DNA from: Sipunculus nudus
Lineage: Eukaryota > Annelida > Sipuncula > Golfingiida > Sipunculidae
Length of the DNA: 64,000 nt
Assembly (NCBI GenBank): GCA_026874595.1
Contig: CM049307.1
Coordinates: 65,096,870-65,160,869, forward strand
Direction: 5' to 3'
Of the stretch, positions 39,424 through 51,537 are shown piece by piece; position 1 is the stretch's first letter, and each line of letters opens with the position of its first letter. The position numbers and the translations under genes were made by a program. The notes under the pieces are model-generated. The model saw only the letters and a list, made by a program, of their open reading frames with translations, made no database searches and was not told where the DNA came from.

Positions 39424-41413
39424 CAGGGGAATTACATTATTACCTGTCATTTATAAGGTTTTCGAGAAACTCATTCTAAATAGATTAATTAAATTTATTA
39501 AGTTAGCTCAGCTGGAATTTCCGGATAACTTGCAATTTGCGTATCAAAAACAAATGAGCTCCCTTCATGCGTCCTTTGTGATTCAGGAAGTTGTTTCGCA
39601 TTGCACGTTAAAACGGTCGAGAGTATATTTATGTTGCCTCGACTGTCAAAAGGCTTTCGACACCGTATGGCATGAGGGCCTTTTATACAAAATTGCTAGA
39701 CTGGGTGTTAAAGGGAAGTTGTGGAAGAGTTATTAGATCCTCTTACAGAGGAATGACTAGCTTCGTGATGGTCGATGGTTGTTCAAGCAGATGGTTTAAT
39801 ATCAAACAGTCCGTGCGCCAAGGCGGTGTACTTTCTCCATGGTTGTTTCTTATATACATAAACGATTTGTTGGTAGAGTTGCGAAAACAAGGGTCCGGTG
39901 TAAAGTTAGGAAATGTGTATTTGGGATCACCAGTACAAGCCGATGATGTAGCCCTTCTATCCTTAACTCCTGCTGCATGGGTTGCAAGAAATGATAAATG
40001 TTTGTTACGATTACAGCTGTAAGTGGCGCTCTGTGTTTAACCCTAAAAAGTCCGTGGTGATGGTTTTTGGAGAATCAGAGGTAGCCTTTCAACGTTTATG
40101 CACCCAGAGAAACTGGTATTTGGGGAGAGAAACCATCAAACAGGATAGAAACCATATTCATTTAGGCGTGTCGTTACAGGCGGGTCTGATATGTACAGAT
40201 GCCGCAACGAGGGCTTGTAGGCGAGGAAAAGGTTCGTTTCTCTCACTAGCCGGCTCAGGCGTTAGACCACGAGGTTTAAATCCAAATACCAGTATGGTAC
40301 TTTATAAACAAGTTGTTCCAGGTGCACTATTCGGTTGTGAACTTTGGAGCAACTTATATCGCGCAGATTTATAGAAATTAGAAAGGTTTCACAGATACTG
40401 TATAAAGATAGCGCAAAGTTTTGGTCCGACAGTCCGAACAGATATGGCTCTCGCAATGGTTGGTATGCCTGGCTTGGAGTCATTTATTGACAAAGCAAAG
40501 CTTCTTTTCTTGGGCAATTTATTACGTCTGGATGGTTCAAATTCGTGCAAAAAACTTATAGTATACAGATTAATGTATTATTTCCTTCAACATACTAATG
40601 TGAAATCAGGGTTTATATCAGATATCGTGCGTATTCTGAGCAAATATAACTTACTAGAGTATGTAATGCATTTTTTGAATGAGTCCGTATTTCCAAGTAA
40701 ATTACTATGGAGACAGTATGTTGTGGATGCAATAGTCCGTCATGAAAACGTAGCAGCTGAGGTTAGATGTCATGATGATATCAGTCTAAGTGATTTCTAT
40801 AGCAGTTCATGGTGAACCGTTTATTCCATCGTCACTCTAGACTGCAGCTACAACAATCCCCGGGTCTTTTCCAGCGTTTAGATATATGGCTAATATACTC
40901 GTCAATTTCAATAATATTAACTCTCCTGAAAAACTGCTGTGTCACTATTGTGGAGATTTTCATTTCAATGCTGTTGTGCATTTACTGGAATCGTGTGTGG
41001 CTACGGGTATTTCCAGAAGGAAAACATGGAATTATAATTGTGACAATTCGCCTGTTCAAATTGAAGCTCACTTGGTTTCATTAACCGATAAGGAGCTTGT
41101 ACTTGCATTACTAGGTGGCGTTATGCAGCTCGATGTAGAGTGGTCTGACGAAAGTCGTTTTCATTTCTTACACTCGGTGGCGCTACTTTTGAATGATATG
41201 AAACCTATCCTTTCAGATTTATTGCCACAAGGGACATGTGCCATTAATGTAAATGTTTGATGTTACTTCATTGACAAATTGAATTTCATTTTCTCTTTTT
41301 TTTTCTTTTCAAATGTATACCCATTTGTTATTCACATTTGCTGTTCATATAATAATTGTTGTACATCTTCGCTTGACGGAGGAAATAAAGGCTAACAACA
41401 ACAAAAACAATAA
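39424..41413 (+). pseudogene. LINE retrotransposon relic, 3' part (RT core and C-terminal domain)
   Basis: Continues the RT after the inserted transposon: LPVIYKVFEKLILNRL, FAYQKQMSSLHASFVIQEVV, motif A LCCLDCQKAFDTVWHEGLLY, motif B RQGGVLSPWLFLIYINDLL and the catalytic ADDVALLS box. Frameshifts near 39730 and 39985, a stop at 40372 and a further break near 40815 show it is dead. The C-terminal part (40886-41260) has CHYCGDFHFNAVVHLLESC, a CX2CX9HX4C zinc-knuckle-like motif found after the RT in several LINE clades. The 3' end is an A/CAA-rich tail (AACAACAACAAAAACAATAA) about 41393-41413. The clade is not assigned. Confidence 0.88.
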
Positions 41414-41756
41414 CATTGTATAAGGAAAGCCGGGTCCTGTGACACGCACTCCTCGCCTGTGTTTTCTGAAAACCACCACTGGTTAGGCCTACGTGACTGA
41501 CACTGGCCGGCTCTTCAAAGGGTGCTGATCGCTGATAAAGACACCATGCAATATAATGAAAAGGTGACGCGTTAAATATTCGTCATTTTATCAGAAACCC
41601 TTCTATAATGTGTCCTTTGCTGAATGAATCTTACTTTATTCTTTTTAAATATGAACAATTGAGATAATTATCGCGGAAACGCTTTGGCAGTTAGCTGATC
41701 AGTGGCGTCAATTTTTCTTCCAGGGTGGGGGGGGGGGGGGGGGGGGGGATGACTAA

Positions 41757-41802
<46 letters not shown>

Positions 41803-42243
41803 TTACTTTTTCAGCGTCTCTGAGTGACATATTCAACTATATAATTATATATATAATATAACTTTATATATATACGATTATTATATATATATTTATAATT
41901 ATTTATATGTATACTTCATTATATTTCAAATAATTATAATATTACAATAGAAAATAAGTTATTTTGTGAATTCTAAGCAAGGTTTAGATATAACCTTTTT
42001 TAGTAAATGGATTCAAAGTTTTTAATTTTATTTATTAATATATTTTTTATTCGAATATTATAATATTATTCTCTGAAAAGTGGGGGGGGGGGATGACCCC
42101 TTGCCAAAAAGTGGGGGGTATATATACCCCCCATCGCCACCTATATTGACGCCCCTGCAGCTGATCGTTGATTTCGCGCGGAGTTACCGCGACATGTTTT
42201 CCCGTCTGACCATAGGACTCCTACATTTCCTGGACAAACACGA
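41414..42243. repeat. right copy of the direct repeat flanking the LINE, with hAT insertion
   Basis: Begins CATTGTATAAG directly after the LINE tail and ends GGACAAACACGA, matching 36657-36866. It has about 154 bases missing from the left copy and a 458-bp hAT element (41700-42157). Confidence 0.75.
41700..42157. mobile_element. small hAT-type element (MITE)
   Basis: The ends are CAGTGGCGTCAAT and, inverted, CAGGGGCGTCAAT. It is flanked by the 8-bp duplication TAGCTGAT (41692-41699) and CAGCTGAT (42158-42165, one change). The left copy of the flanking repeat has the uninterrupted site GTCAGCTGATCGTTG, so the empty site is present in the window. The interior is a G run (41727-41748), (AT)n (41759-41794) and AT-rich DNA, with no transposase. 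Confidence 0.88.
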
Positions 42244-42620
42244 GGTCGTGTCTATACGAGCTATGGGGCAAAAACATGGAAGTCGAAAAATTAACGTTTC
42301 GGGGTTGATGAACCAGTTATTCCGCTTATGATCGTATTTGATTGAGACAACATAAGGGGACTTATTTAAATTTTGTACATCACTGCTATCATAGAAAGCT
42401 CGGCAAAACATTCTTGAAAATTTTACAGATGTGAAATTTCACTTCCATTCGTCTATTTTGAATAAAATTAACGAAAAAAGATTATAGCTTCCAAAATGAT
42501 TCAGTGGATTGTCCTGAAAGTTTGCTATACATTTAGCTTGGGAAGTTTTACACATTGTTCACGACAGGCGGCGACACGTGTAATGATTTACCATTTTCAT
42601 CGTAGAAAATGTATCATTGA

Positions 42621-43405
42621 ATGTCAAGGATAAAATCTCTGTCACAACCCCGAAAGCATGGACACTCCAGGTTCCTTAAATGGTTCACCAAACCGGCTGA
42701 AACTCTCACATACCGGTACACTCCAAAAGATGAAAACGACATGAGTAAACAAAACGAAATATATTCAAAGAAAACTAACACTTCTCTGGAAAGGCGTTCC
42801 ACACAGATGCATCGAAGATCACTTAAGTCTGTATCATCACATAAAATCACCGAGTCCTGTGTCCGGAATGTTCACTTTTCGTGAGGTTTTCACTCGTTTA
42901 CACTGCTCCTGATCACAGGACCGACGTACGTGACATTGGAATGTCAACTACCAGTACTGTCCGCCACACTGTGTATATACACAGGAACTTGCCAGCGCTC
43001 CACGCCACTGAAAAACACCGTTCTCCACTGAAGTACGCGCTCGCCCATCAAGGAAAAGTCATGAAAGCACTGACAGCTAGGCTCACAGCCTTCTCTGATA
43101 GAACACGTAAGAAATGTCCTTCACGGCAGAAGACTCCTGGATACAACCAGTACCATGTAAATTAATATATGCCACAGCGCACGACAATATTCAGTACCAC
43201 TCACTGTTCGCATAGATATTGTCCTGGCCTGGAACTGGAATCAACAAAGGTAGAAAAACATCGCCAAGTTACCAGTCTTTCGGTAATTACGATACCCACT
43301 CTCAAGTCCGTTAGAGAGGATCATCCTCAGACACTGACGTATTACGCTCAGGAATATCGTCTCTCAGCTGACCAGACTATACCGGACCCTCTTCTAGACC
43401 GGTGA
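42621..43405 (+). other. GC-richer stretch with three ORFs of unknown status
   Basis: Successive + strand ORFs at 42621-42884 (ATG start, 87 codons), 42881-43165 (94 codons, non-ATG start) and 43169-43405 (78 codons, same frame as the second, separated by one TAA and one further codon). The predicted peptides are basic and Ser/Thr/Arg-rich, for example SRIKSLSQPRKHGHSRFLKW. No domain is recognised. The stretch is less AT-rich than its surroundings and includes the palindrome CTGTGTATATACACAG (42969-42984). It could be a non-coding first exon, a broken gene or chance. A minus-strand TATATATA (43478-43486 region) with an ATTGG further upstream on that strand is also present. Confidence 0.25.
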
Positions 43406-44301
43406 CAAACGGTAAGACTTCACTCTCTAGCGCGCTGACCCTATAGGAGTTTGTGAAGATTTCCCAGCATCCGAAGTTTATATATACGCCTGCTGACGAC
43501 ACACACCCTGGCAGCCGTTTAGCCAATCGTCTCGCACTATTATGCGGCTTGTCATTAATTGCATTAATACTAAAATGGTCACGCCTCCAGAGCGAAATAT
43601 GGAAAAAATGAAGTTTGCAGGTGCGTTGTCTTTTGAAGTCTATACAGAAAACAATGTATTTATAGGAATGGTGTAGACATAAACGATTCCTATACGGAAT
43701 TAAAACTTCTGAAACTAACATCAAACAAGGCACCTGGGTTCTCTGAACTACGTTCTACCGCTAATATCTATACATGATACTCCATATTAAAGTACAACAA
43801 ATTATAAAAACAATCATCTGGTTATACTCCTCACTTGAACATGCAATAATATAAGTAAGTCAGTTCTCTGGTGACCATCTCTTGTAAACTCGGACATTGA
43901 TAGCCTATTGGTGAGCTCTAAAGAAAGTACACATATGTATCGTCAAGTGTGTTTTGAGCTGCGCAAAACAATAATCAGGGACTGTGCCGACGTAAAAAAA
44001 TGGCGATATATCACACTTCACGTGATCAGCGGGGAAGCACAAGTAAATCACAAATTGAGCTTTAAATATGGAGAGAATTAAACTGGAGCTCACGTGCATG
44101 TTAAATTGCATACTAAACAATTACCAAGTATGCTATGTTTATATATATGTGTGTAAATAATACACAGAACTTCATTTTCAAAAATTTTAATTTCAAAATT
44201 TTAATATCCAAACTTTTTTATTATCACTGTTTCATTTCAACTGTGAATTGAATACATGTATGTATATAAAATGTGGAAATGTTTATATAGACTTCGAAAA
44301 T

Positions 44302-44339
<38 letters not shown>

Positions 44340-47167
44340 TATATGCCCCTGATGGATAGATCTGGGCGAGTGTGTTCGGGGATAACACCCCCTACATCCT
44401 AGTGGGGTAAATTTTAAACATGTAGGAAAAATAAGAATTTTTGGGGCATCTTCGTTGGTACGTATCATGAATTTCCCCGCCTGAAAGGACTGAAATATCG
44501 TAATCATTAAAAGGACTGAAACAACCTAAAATGCTCCCTACATGTGTCCCTGTGTTCTTACGATACTATCAATAGTCACGTTAAAATACAAACTTTTACA
44601 CAATATCCTGGACATTTTACCCACCTGTAGTTGACTCCTTATTTCAAACACAATTGTTGAAGAAAGCAAACGACAATATAGAAGACTATATAGTCATCCG
44701 GCGCACTATTTGTTTTAAAAAATGAAATCGGGGCCTTCGGGGGTTCGCTATAGGTCGAAATTCCAAAAGAACTCAAAATAGCACTTGTAAACGCGACAGC
44801 CGTTCGGGAATTAAATATATCACTTGCAGCACAATAATTTAGTCAAACATTCTTAGTCAAACGTCTTTTTTTCTATACACAATTTTATTTTATTATTTCT
44901 TGTTTAATGTGTTTGTTTAAGCAAGCCAGTCAAGCCAAATATGTGATGATTTTATTACATATATATATATAGCAATAAACTATATCTTATCTTACATCCT
45001 GAGTAAGTGTACTGAATGTTTTTAGGCCTTCAGCGTAGGTGTTATATTTAATTATAGTTTTCCTGCAATTCACTAAGCACTGACGAAGCAATTTTATTCT
45101 CCACATTTAACTTTTTATCAGAAGTTCCGGGGGGGGGGGGCAGCTTCCCACATTGCCCTAAATCTTCTCTGTGGTCACGACTTGGAAATACCCGTTTATG
45201 GCCATGAAGTGTCAATTTAACGGTGCCGGCTTCCGCCGTTACGTAGCATCCACAACCACCGTGGAGCACATGACTCTCATTGATCAATTGTACGATTAAG
45301 TACACAAACCCTCGAATCATGAATATTTATGATAATAACAAACATACTTATGTATGTTATACCATAAAGAACTTGTTAAATCACAATATGCCTCTATAAA
45401 ATATTTGCAGTATACATATCCCATTGTATATTATATAAGACAGATGAAAAGAAAACTATAGACCAATTCAGTCATTATAATTTGGTGGTCATGGATACAT
45501 TACAATTTACTTGAAAGAAAGCACCGCCTCAGTGAGGGTGATACGAATGCCTGTTGTTACACCTACCGGAGGGAAATGATACTACTCGTGAATTCTTATT
45601 TCCATGACACTCCGTCCAGGGATGTTAGAAAACTCTCGACTTTTGGTCTGATATGCATTGCCCATAAACCTTCTGGATCGCGGAAACCTTTGCTAGGTAA
45701 GTACCGGGATATCAAATGTTATAATGTCCATTTTCCTAACAGTTGAAGTGATTGTCCTCGTTTGGTTGGAGAGTATTCAGTTTACCCTAAAGACCATACT
45801 GATGAAATCGTGATTGGCTCACATTATATGAATATTCAACAGCACGGCACACGTCGTCCTTTTACGAGCCCCTGTGCTTGACTGCTCGTTATGGTTGGAA
45901 CAACTGGAGAACCGCCCCTGAAGATGAGGTGATCACGGGACGTTGAGTTGACTATATGTTCACTTGGTGGAGGAAGCGCGACTAACCTCGGTAAATAAAC
46001 ATTCATTAATGTGTTTAAAGGGCAGGTCAGGCGTAACTTCTAACTTTGGCTTTCTTTGTCGGGCTGGTCCTCTAGTTAACAATGTTTCGATCGTTGATCG
46101 TGTACATGGGGCCTACAGCCTACAGGTGTATGCTGATTGATGTACCGACTACTATATGTCTGTGGTTTGTTTTCTTTATGCCAGGTTTTTACACTATTTT
46201 CGCGAAAGGGTGTTCACAGCGAAAATAAAACCTCGGTGAATTAGACGCCTAGTGTACGTACACAGACAGTCATTTATACATCATTTATATATTCTCCTTT
46301 TGTATATAATTTATAGTCAACAAAACTTCAAAAGATTGATCTGAATAATACTTTATAATAGCATACGTTTACTTACTGGTAATTTAAAAACGTAAATCAA
46401 AAGTTCAAATTGTAATTAATATCAGATATTTTATGATATCAGTCAGAATTTAGCAAGAATTTCCATTTCTTTATTATTTTCTTAGATTCTTGTGAAATAA
46501 TATTTTTTTGCGCATATTAGTATTAAATAATCAATATAATAATAAATAAATCTATTTTTTTTGCACACACAAGTTTTAAATGATCAGTACAATAAGAAAT
46601 AAACTCTGATGATGGATCACCTATGGTAACATTGTGAAAAATTGGAAATCTAGCAGAACATTAAAAAAATTGTGAAAATTTAACCCTGCGAATATGAAGC
46701 AAACCACAGTATTCTTGCTTTATATGGAGAAGGGTGCATACAATGGAAAGAATCAAATTGAAATTGATCAGGAAACCAAGACTGCATGAGCAAATACAGT
46801 TTAAAACTTCACCAATAACTACTTCCAATGTTAACCTTTAATAATAAGGTTTCTCATTGCACTTGGTAAGCTTACTAATACAGTCTCACTGTTCCACCTG
46901 TTTTGGGGATAATTTTCTGCAAGTGTTAAGTGTGTGTCATTTTAATACTGTCAAGGTGTTGGGAAAATACTCTTATTAAAAACGAAATGGCAAACCTGGT
47001 GACAGCACTTGCTCTAAAATAGTCCACAGGCTAAACAGTCCAGAGAAGAAATTTATCCAGCCACCAGTTTGTATACCGGGCTTGGCTTTGGCATAAAGTG
47101 CACGGACAGATTACAAGTGTAGTGTTGAAGGGAAATTCAAACAACAAAGATCAGTTATAAGTATTAT
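43406..47167. other. intergenic or 5' region, no supported gene
   Basis: Mostly AT-rich. It holds a (GA)n run (44305-44333) and a short poly-G (45129-45138). Donor-like sequences CTAG|GTAAGT (45693-45701) and CTCG|GTAAAT (about 45989) lie in a less AT-rich patch at 45560-46000, which could be a 5' untranslated exon of the downstream transporter gene. This is not proven by sequence alone. No coding similarity was seen. Confidence 0.4.
44305..44333. repeat. (GA)n microsatellite
   Basis: About 14 GA dinucleotides. On the minus strand it forms a Ser/Leu repeat in an otherwise unsupported ORF. Confidence 0.92.
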
Positions 47168-47373
47168 CAGAAGTGGATCCAGAGGGGGGTCCAGGGGGTC
47201 CGGACCCCCCCCCCCCCTTTTTCACCCGAAGCAACCTTTTTTTAAAGGGTTTTAGACAAAATTTTGCGGCTTGGACCCCCCCCCTTTTCCAGACCTGATA
47301 ACCTTTTTTTTAGGGTTTTCATTAGTCCTCCTGGGTTGGACCCCCCTTTTCCTAAATCCTGGATCCGCCCCTG
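47168..47373. mobile_element. ~206-bp hAT-like MITE
   Basis: The left end CAGAAGTGGATCCAGAGG and the inverted right end CAGGGGCGGATCCAGGATT share GGATCCAG, in a form common to hAT MITEs. It is flanked by ATTAT on both sides, shorter than the 8 bases expected, so the target duplication is uncertain. The interior is C- and T-rich runs with internally repeated GGACCCCCCC(C)TTTT. Confidence 0.6.
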
Positions 47374-48131
47374 ATTATAATCAATATTATAGTTCCCATC
47401 ACAGTATAAGGAACATATATAAAAGCTATCTTGCATGATCTTTCATATCTTTTAAAGCATGCAGGACCTTTGTGAAGTATAATGTTGGTGTACTAATCAT
47501 TCAAGTAGGTCAGGTAAACTTTTTTAAATGAAATTTTAGCTTGAATAGCTTACTATATATCTATCATGATTTGAGATATAATAATTATAATAATATGAAA
47601 AAAGGCAACATTTAATATAACTCTAAAGCCTATCTATAATTTGTCAAGTTGCATGTGTATCTGTGTATTAAACTCAAAAGGATCTTTAATGTTTCAGGCA
47701 AGTATTTGTATCACTAGTTTTCACCTTTAGTGACCATGGAGCCATAAGCCCTTAAATGTTAAAGTGCTTATTAGTGGTGTGCCAATTAATTGATTAAATC
47801 TATGATTGATCATTTTCTTTCAAAATTGATTAAATTGATTGCATTTTTTGCATAATCAATTAAAAATAATTATGCTTGCACATTCAAAGAATCTAATCCT
47901 GTCTGAGATATACAAACACAAAGTAATAAACAGCATCAAAACAGAACCTTGCACAACCAACAATTGTCTGACGGCTAGTCGGCCTTGGATGCATACCAAT
48001 GTACATGTCACACTATTTACTGGGGTCGATATTTTGGGTACTAGTATACATCAGATTTCAAGGTAAAATAGAAAATGTATGAAATAATCGATTATTAATC
48101 AATCATCAGCCTTTTTTATTTTTCAATCATC
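47374..48131. other. AT-rich sequence with ATTGATTAAT-type inverted motifs
   Basis: Around 47775-48110, GTGTGCCAATTAATTGATTA at the left and AATCGATTATTAATCAATCA at the right face each other and may be the ends of a further degraded TIR element. Boundaries and a target duplication could not be fixed. No gene. Confidence 0.35.
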
Positions 48132-48629
48132 AGCCCCATTTACACTAGAAAAATGTGGTGCGTGCTATACTGGTCCAGATAAATGTGGAGCAGGCTACAG
48201 TTTAACTTGCATTCACACTGTGCTGGACCAAGTAAGCATGTAGAGCGTGCTGCCCTGTCAAGTCCGACAGCATTGCACTTGGGCTGGCCTAGAATCTGCA
48301 TTGCGTTTACATGCAGATAAATACTGCAATCTTGCATGGTCTAGATTGGATTCCCCCTTGCGCGCATTGGTAAATCCCAGTCACATGACAGCCCAGTCTT
48401 GCTGGACTGTGCTATATAGATAGTGCTCCACTTTTTTACACACATTCAAAGCACAAATGTAGGCTGCACCAGACACTGTCTGGCACGTGCTAGAATGTAG
48501 AACCAATCAAACCAGTGGTCAAAATGTAGGTGCTCCAGACAGAAAATCCTCAAAATCTGGCGCGTTTTGGGGACTTGGTTCACGCTAGACCATGTAGAGT
48601 GCTTCAGAAAAACGTGTGTAAATTGGGCT
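48132..48629. mobile_element. ~500-bp TIR element (MITE), family unknown
   Basis: AGCCCCATTTACAC at 48132 and its inverse GTGTAAATTGGGCT ending at 48629 match at 13 of 14 positions. The interior contains many partial repeats of TGGTCCAG, TGGTCTAG and CGTGCTA in both orientations. No ORF of note. A target duplication was not clear. Confidence 0.6.
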
Positions 48630-48836
48630 ATTGGTTGTTATTTTAAAACCAATTCCTACCACCAGTGCTTATAGAATATAATATAAGCCTATCTTTGTTT
48701 ATAAACCTTCATTAGATACTGGAATCTAGACATCAAAATTAGTATATATATGTATCCTGTGCATGTTATTACTATAGTCATGTAAAATTAGGCAGATATA
48801 ACATGTCAATACACAATAAAGATCCTAAAATTATCA

Positions 48837-49962
48837 GGGCCCCGCTTGACAAGCGGTGCCCTATAGTGATCACCGTGTCAGTCCGTCCATCCGTCCTTCC
48901 GTCAGTGACACTTTCTTTCGCACGCGATAACTCAACAACAACATACTGCAGCTTTCCCAAATTCACAGGGATGATTGGTACCTATGAGGGCTCCAGACCT
49001 ATCGAATTACAGACTTGTTGGAATTCAAGTATTGCTGCCACAGCCCAATTGCTGATTTTCTTTTGCACATGAAAACTCAACAACAACATACTGCAGCTTT
49101 CCCAAATTCACAGGGATGATTGGTACCTATGAGGGCTCCAGACCTATCGAATTATAGACCTGTCGGAATTCAAATATGGCAGCCACAGCCCAATCACTGA
49201 TTTTCTTTCATGCACGATAACTCAACAACATCCTTCTGCAGCTTTCCCAAATTCACAGGGATGATTGGTACCTATGAGGGCTCCAGACCTATCAAATAAC
49301 AGACTTGTCGGAATTCAAATATGGCCACCACAGCCCAATTGCTGATTTTCTTTCATGTGTGAGAACTCAACAACAACCTCCTGCAGCTTTCCCAAATTCA
49401 CAGGGATGATTGGTACCTATGAGGGCTCCAAACCTATTGAATTACAGACCTGTCAGAATTCGAATATGGCCACCACAGCCCAATTGCTGATTTTCTTTCA
49501 TGTATGAGAACTCAAAAACAACCTCCTGCAGCTTTCCCAAATTCACAGGGATGATTGGTACCTGTAAGGGCGCCAGACCTTTTGAATTACAGACCTGTTG
49601 GAATTTCAATATGGCTGCCACTGTCCAATTGCTGATTATCTTTCATGTGTGATAACTAAACAATAACATACATCAGCTTTTCCAAATTTACAAGGATCAT
49701 TGGTCCTTATGAGGGTTCTTGACCTATTGCTCAAAATCAAATATGGCTAACAGACTACATTCGGTGATTTTCTATTGCACGCATTATTTCAGACATATCT
49801 TCTTTAATCCAGTATGATTTTTTCCCTCATGCATATTGATAAAAATCTGTTTCTGTTTGTGATATTTTTCAAATTTAACTTAATTTTTCACCCATATGTA
49901 AACTAGTCCAGCACTAGCAGAAACACAAGGCCCTCTGAGGACCATTGTCTGACCACATCTAG
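48837..49962 (+). mobile_element. Helitron-like element H4, long copy with six 145-bp units
   Basis: The 5' end GGGCCCCGCTTGACAAGCGG is the same as at 36111. The 3' end CCATTGTCTGACCACATCTAG ends at 49962. GCTTTCCCAAATTCACAGGG (or a close variant) recurs at 48951, 49096, 49241, 49386, 49531 and 49676, exactly every 145 bases, whereas the 36.1-kb copy has two units. The 3' inverse of the 5' end has decayed (AGCAGAAACACAAGGCCC). No protein is encoded. Confidence 0.8.
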
Positions 49963-51301
49963 TCTTCTGTTAAATTTATTTGGCATAGGTACACAATGTC
50001 AGGACAGACTTATTAATAATATTGCCAAATGGCAGTACTGGTAGCATATGCATTATGTTTTCAAATAAAAATAAATAAATAATTAACCTATTTTCTGTAT
50101 GTTAGGATTTTTTAAATATCTGTCATGACTATGAGGCAAATTCAGTCGAGGCCAAAAGAAAAAGTTCTTTGTTTCTGATTACATGGCCAAAAAATTTAGG
50201 GTAGGTAGGGCCAAAAAAAAATGTTAAAAAAAACTTAATGACAAATTTGTGATTGTTACAGGTCTTATCATGGAAAATAATAACATATTTAATCTATGTA
50301 AGGATAAATTTCATTTTTCTACATGTAATTTTATAATATTAATAATAATAATAATTATAATAATAATACTTATAAAATTTAGATATTAAATAATAATAAA
50401 AAATAAATAAATTTAATATATAAACAGAAAAGAACAAACTTAAATAATAAATGACAATTTCCATCATGGATGTCCATCATGGATGTTATATGTTTAATTT
50501 GATTTATAGGTCATCAATTTCTACACTATTAGCTGTACCATATGTACAGTATTTAGGCGGGAGAAGTTTTCAACTTTTAAATGCCATATGATATTTTTGT
50601 CCTGAATCCCCCAGTTGATGGCAACAAATCAGAACTTAAACGTTGAGAATTTATGGAGAGATGGAGATTTGAAGATAATAATTATATGAGCCATAAAATA
50701 AAGCTTTAGTTAAGATTTTACATGTTAATAAGAGGACCAAATATTCATAATCCTTTCCCAATATAATTTATATTATCATATTTGCATGTAAAAACTCATC
50801 TAAAGTTATGTTTTATGGCCTGTCTGTTCAAATGAAAACTCCCTGAGATTTTGACTGTCTGCCAGTTTTCCGATTCTTAGGAAACCACCGACCGCTCAAA
50901 AAACTAATGACCTAGCTTAATGCTGGAGCAAACACTAAACAGGCAACTGTTGGGCTGAAAACGATCTAAATTTATTTTAAAAATGATAGATTGTATCACA
51001 TTAGGAGACAGAAGTGAAAGTATTCGTTCATGCTAATTGGCGCACAAATTCCTTTGTTGTTTAATGCTTGGGAATGATCATATACGGCACAAATTTATAT
51101 GAGATTGTGGAATGATCGATAAATTTTTTTGGCTGGCAAATATTTAGGGTCAGTCACTTAACCGGAAACAAAGACTTAATTTTTTTTGTCTGAGCACTGT
51201 GACCCATGAATGTCATGAATGTGGACTTAATGAAGCACAAAACAGATGATCAGGTGAGATCTTTATCTGTCGTTGATTAACCACTTTACTGAACTTTTTA
51301 G
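49963..51301. other. intergenic or 5' intronic, AT-rich
   Basis: Contains (AAT)n-like sequence (about 50338-50420), a tandem TCCATCATGGATG (about 50459-50484) and a TCTGAGCACTGTGACCCATG (about 51190) relic like an H3 3' end. No gene was found before the acceptor TTTTTTAG ahead of 51302. Confidence 0.55.
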
Positions 51302-51454
51302 GTGCTTACGGATTTGGGGCATAACAAGAAAACGTGTTGTAAACAGACTGGCCATGTCTTTGCAAGAACGATGTCACAGGCGATGCTCCCAGGTGTGTTC
51401 TGTCAAAACGATCAAACAGAAGCTGCCAATCACCAACTGGCTTCCCAAGTACAG
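51302..51454 (+). CDS. SLC26A11: SLC26/SulP anion transporter (SLC26A11-like), first recognisable exon
   Basis: Donor TACAG|GTACAT after 51454 (phase 2). The exon may begin at 51302 after the acceptor ACTTTTTAG. The likely start codon is ATG 51354-51356, giving MSLQERCHRRC, with the upstream part then 5' UTR. It encodes TIKQKLPITNWLPKYR, the cytosolic N-terminal segment just before TM1 in SLC26 proteins (K-x-x-LPI-x-x-WLP-x-Y). The family moves sulfate, chloride and related anions across membranes. The frame joins precisely to the exon at 52977. Confidence 0.8.
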
Positions 51455-51537
51455 GTACATTGTGATTAATACTTCATGCACAGTCAAAACAAATATGAAC
51501 TGTAGCTGAAAATCCTAACTAATTTTTTCTTGACATT

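Noticed and set aside
36867-41413. Active LINE
   Set aside because: 5' truncated, split by a transposon, and carrying several stops and frameshifts.
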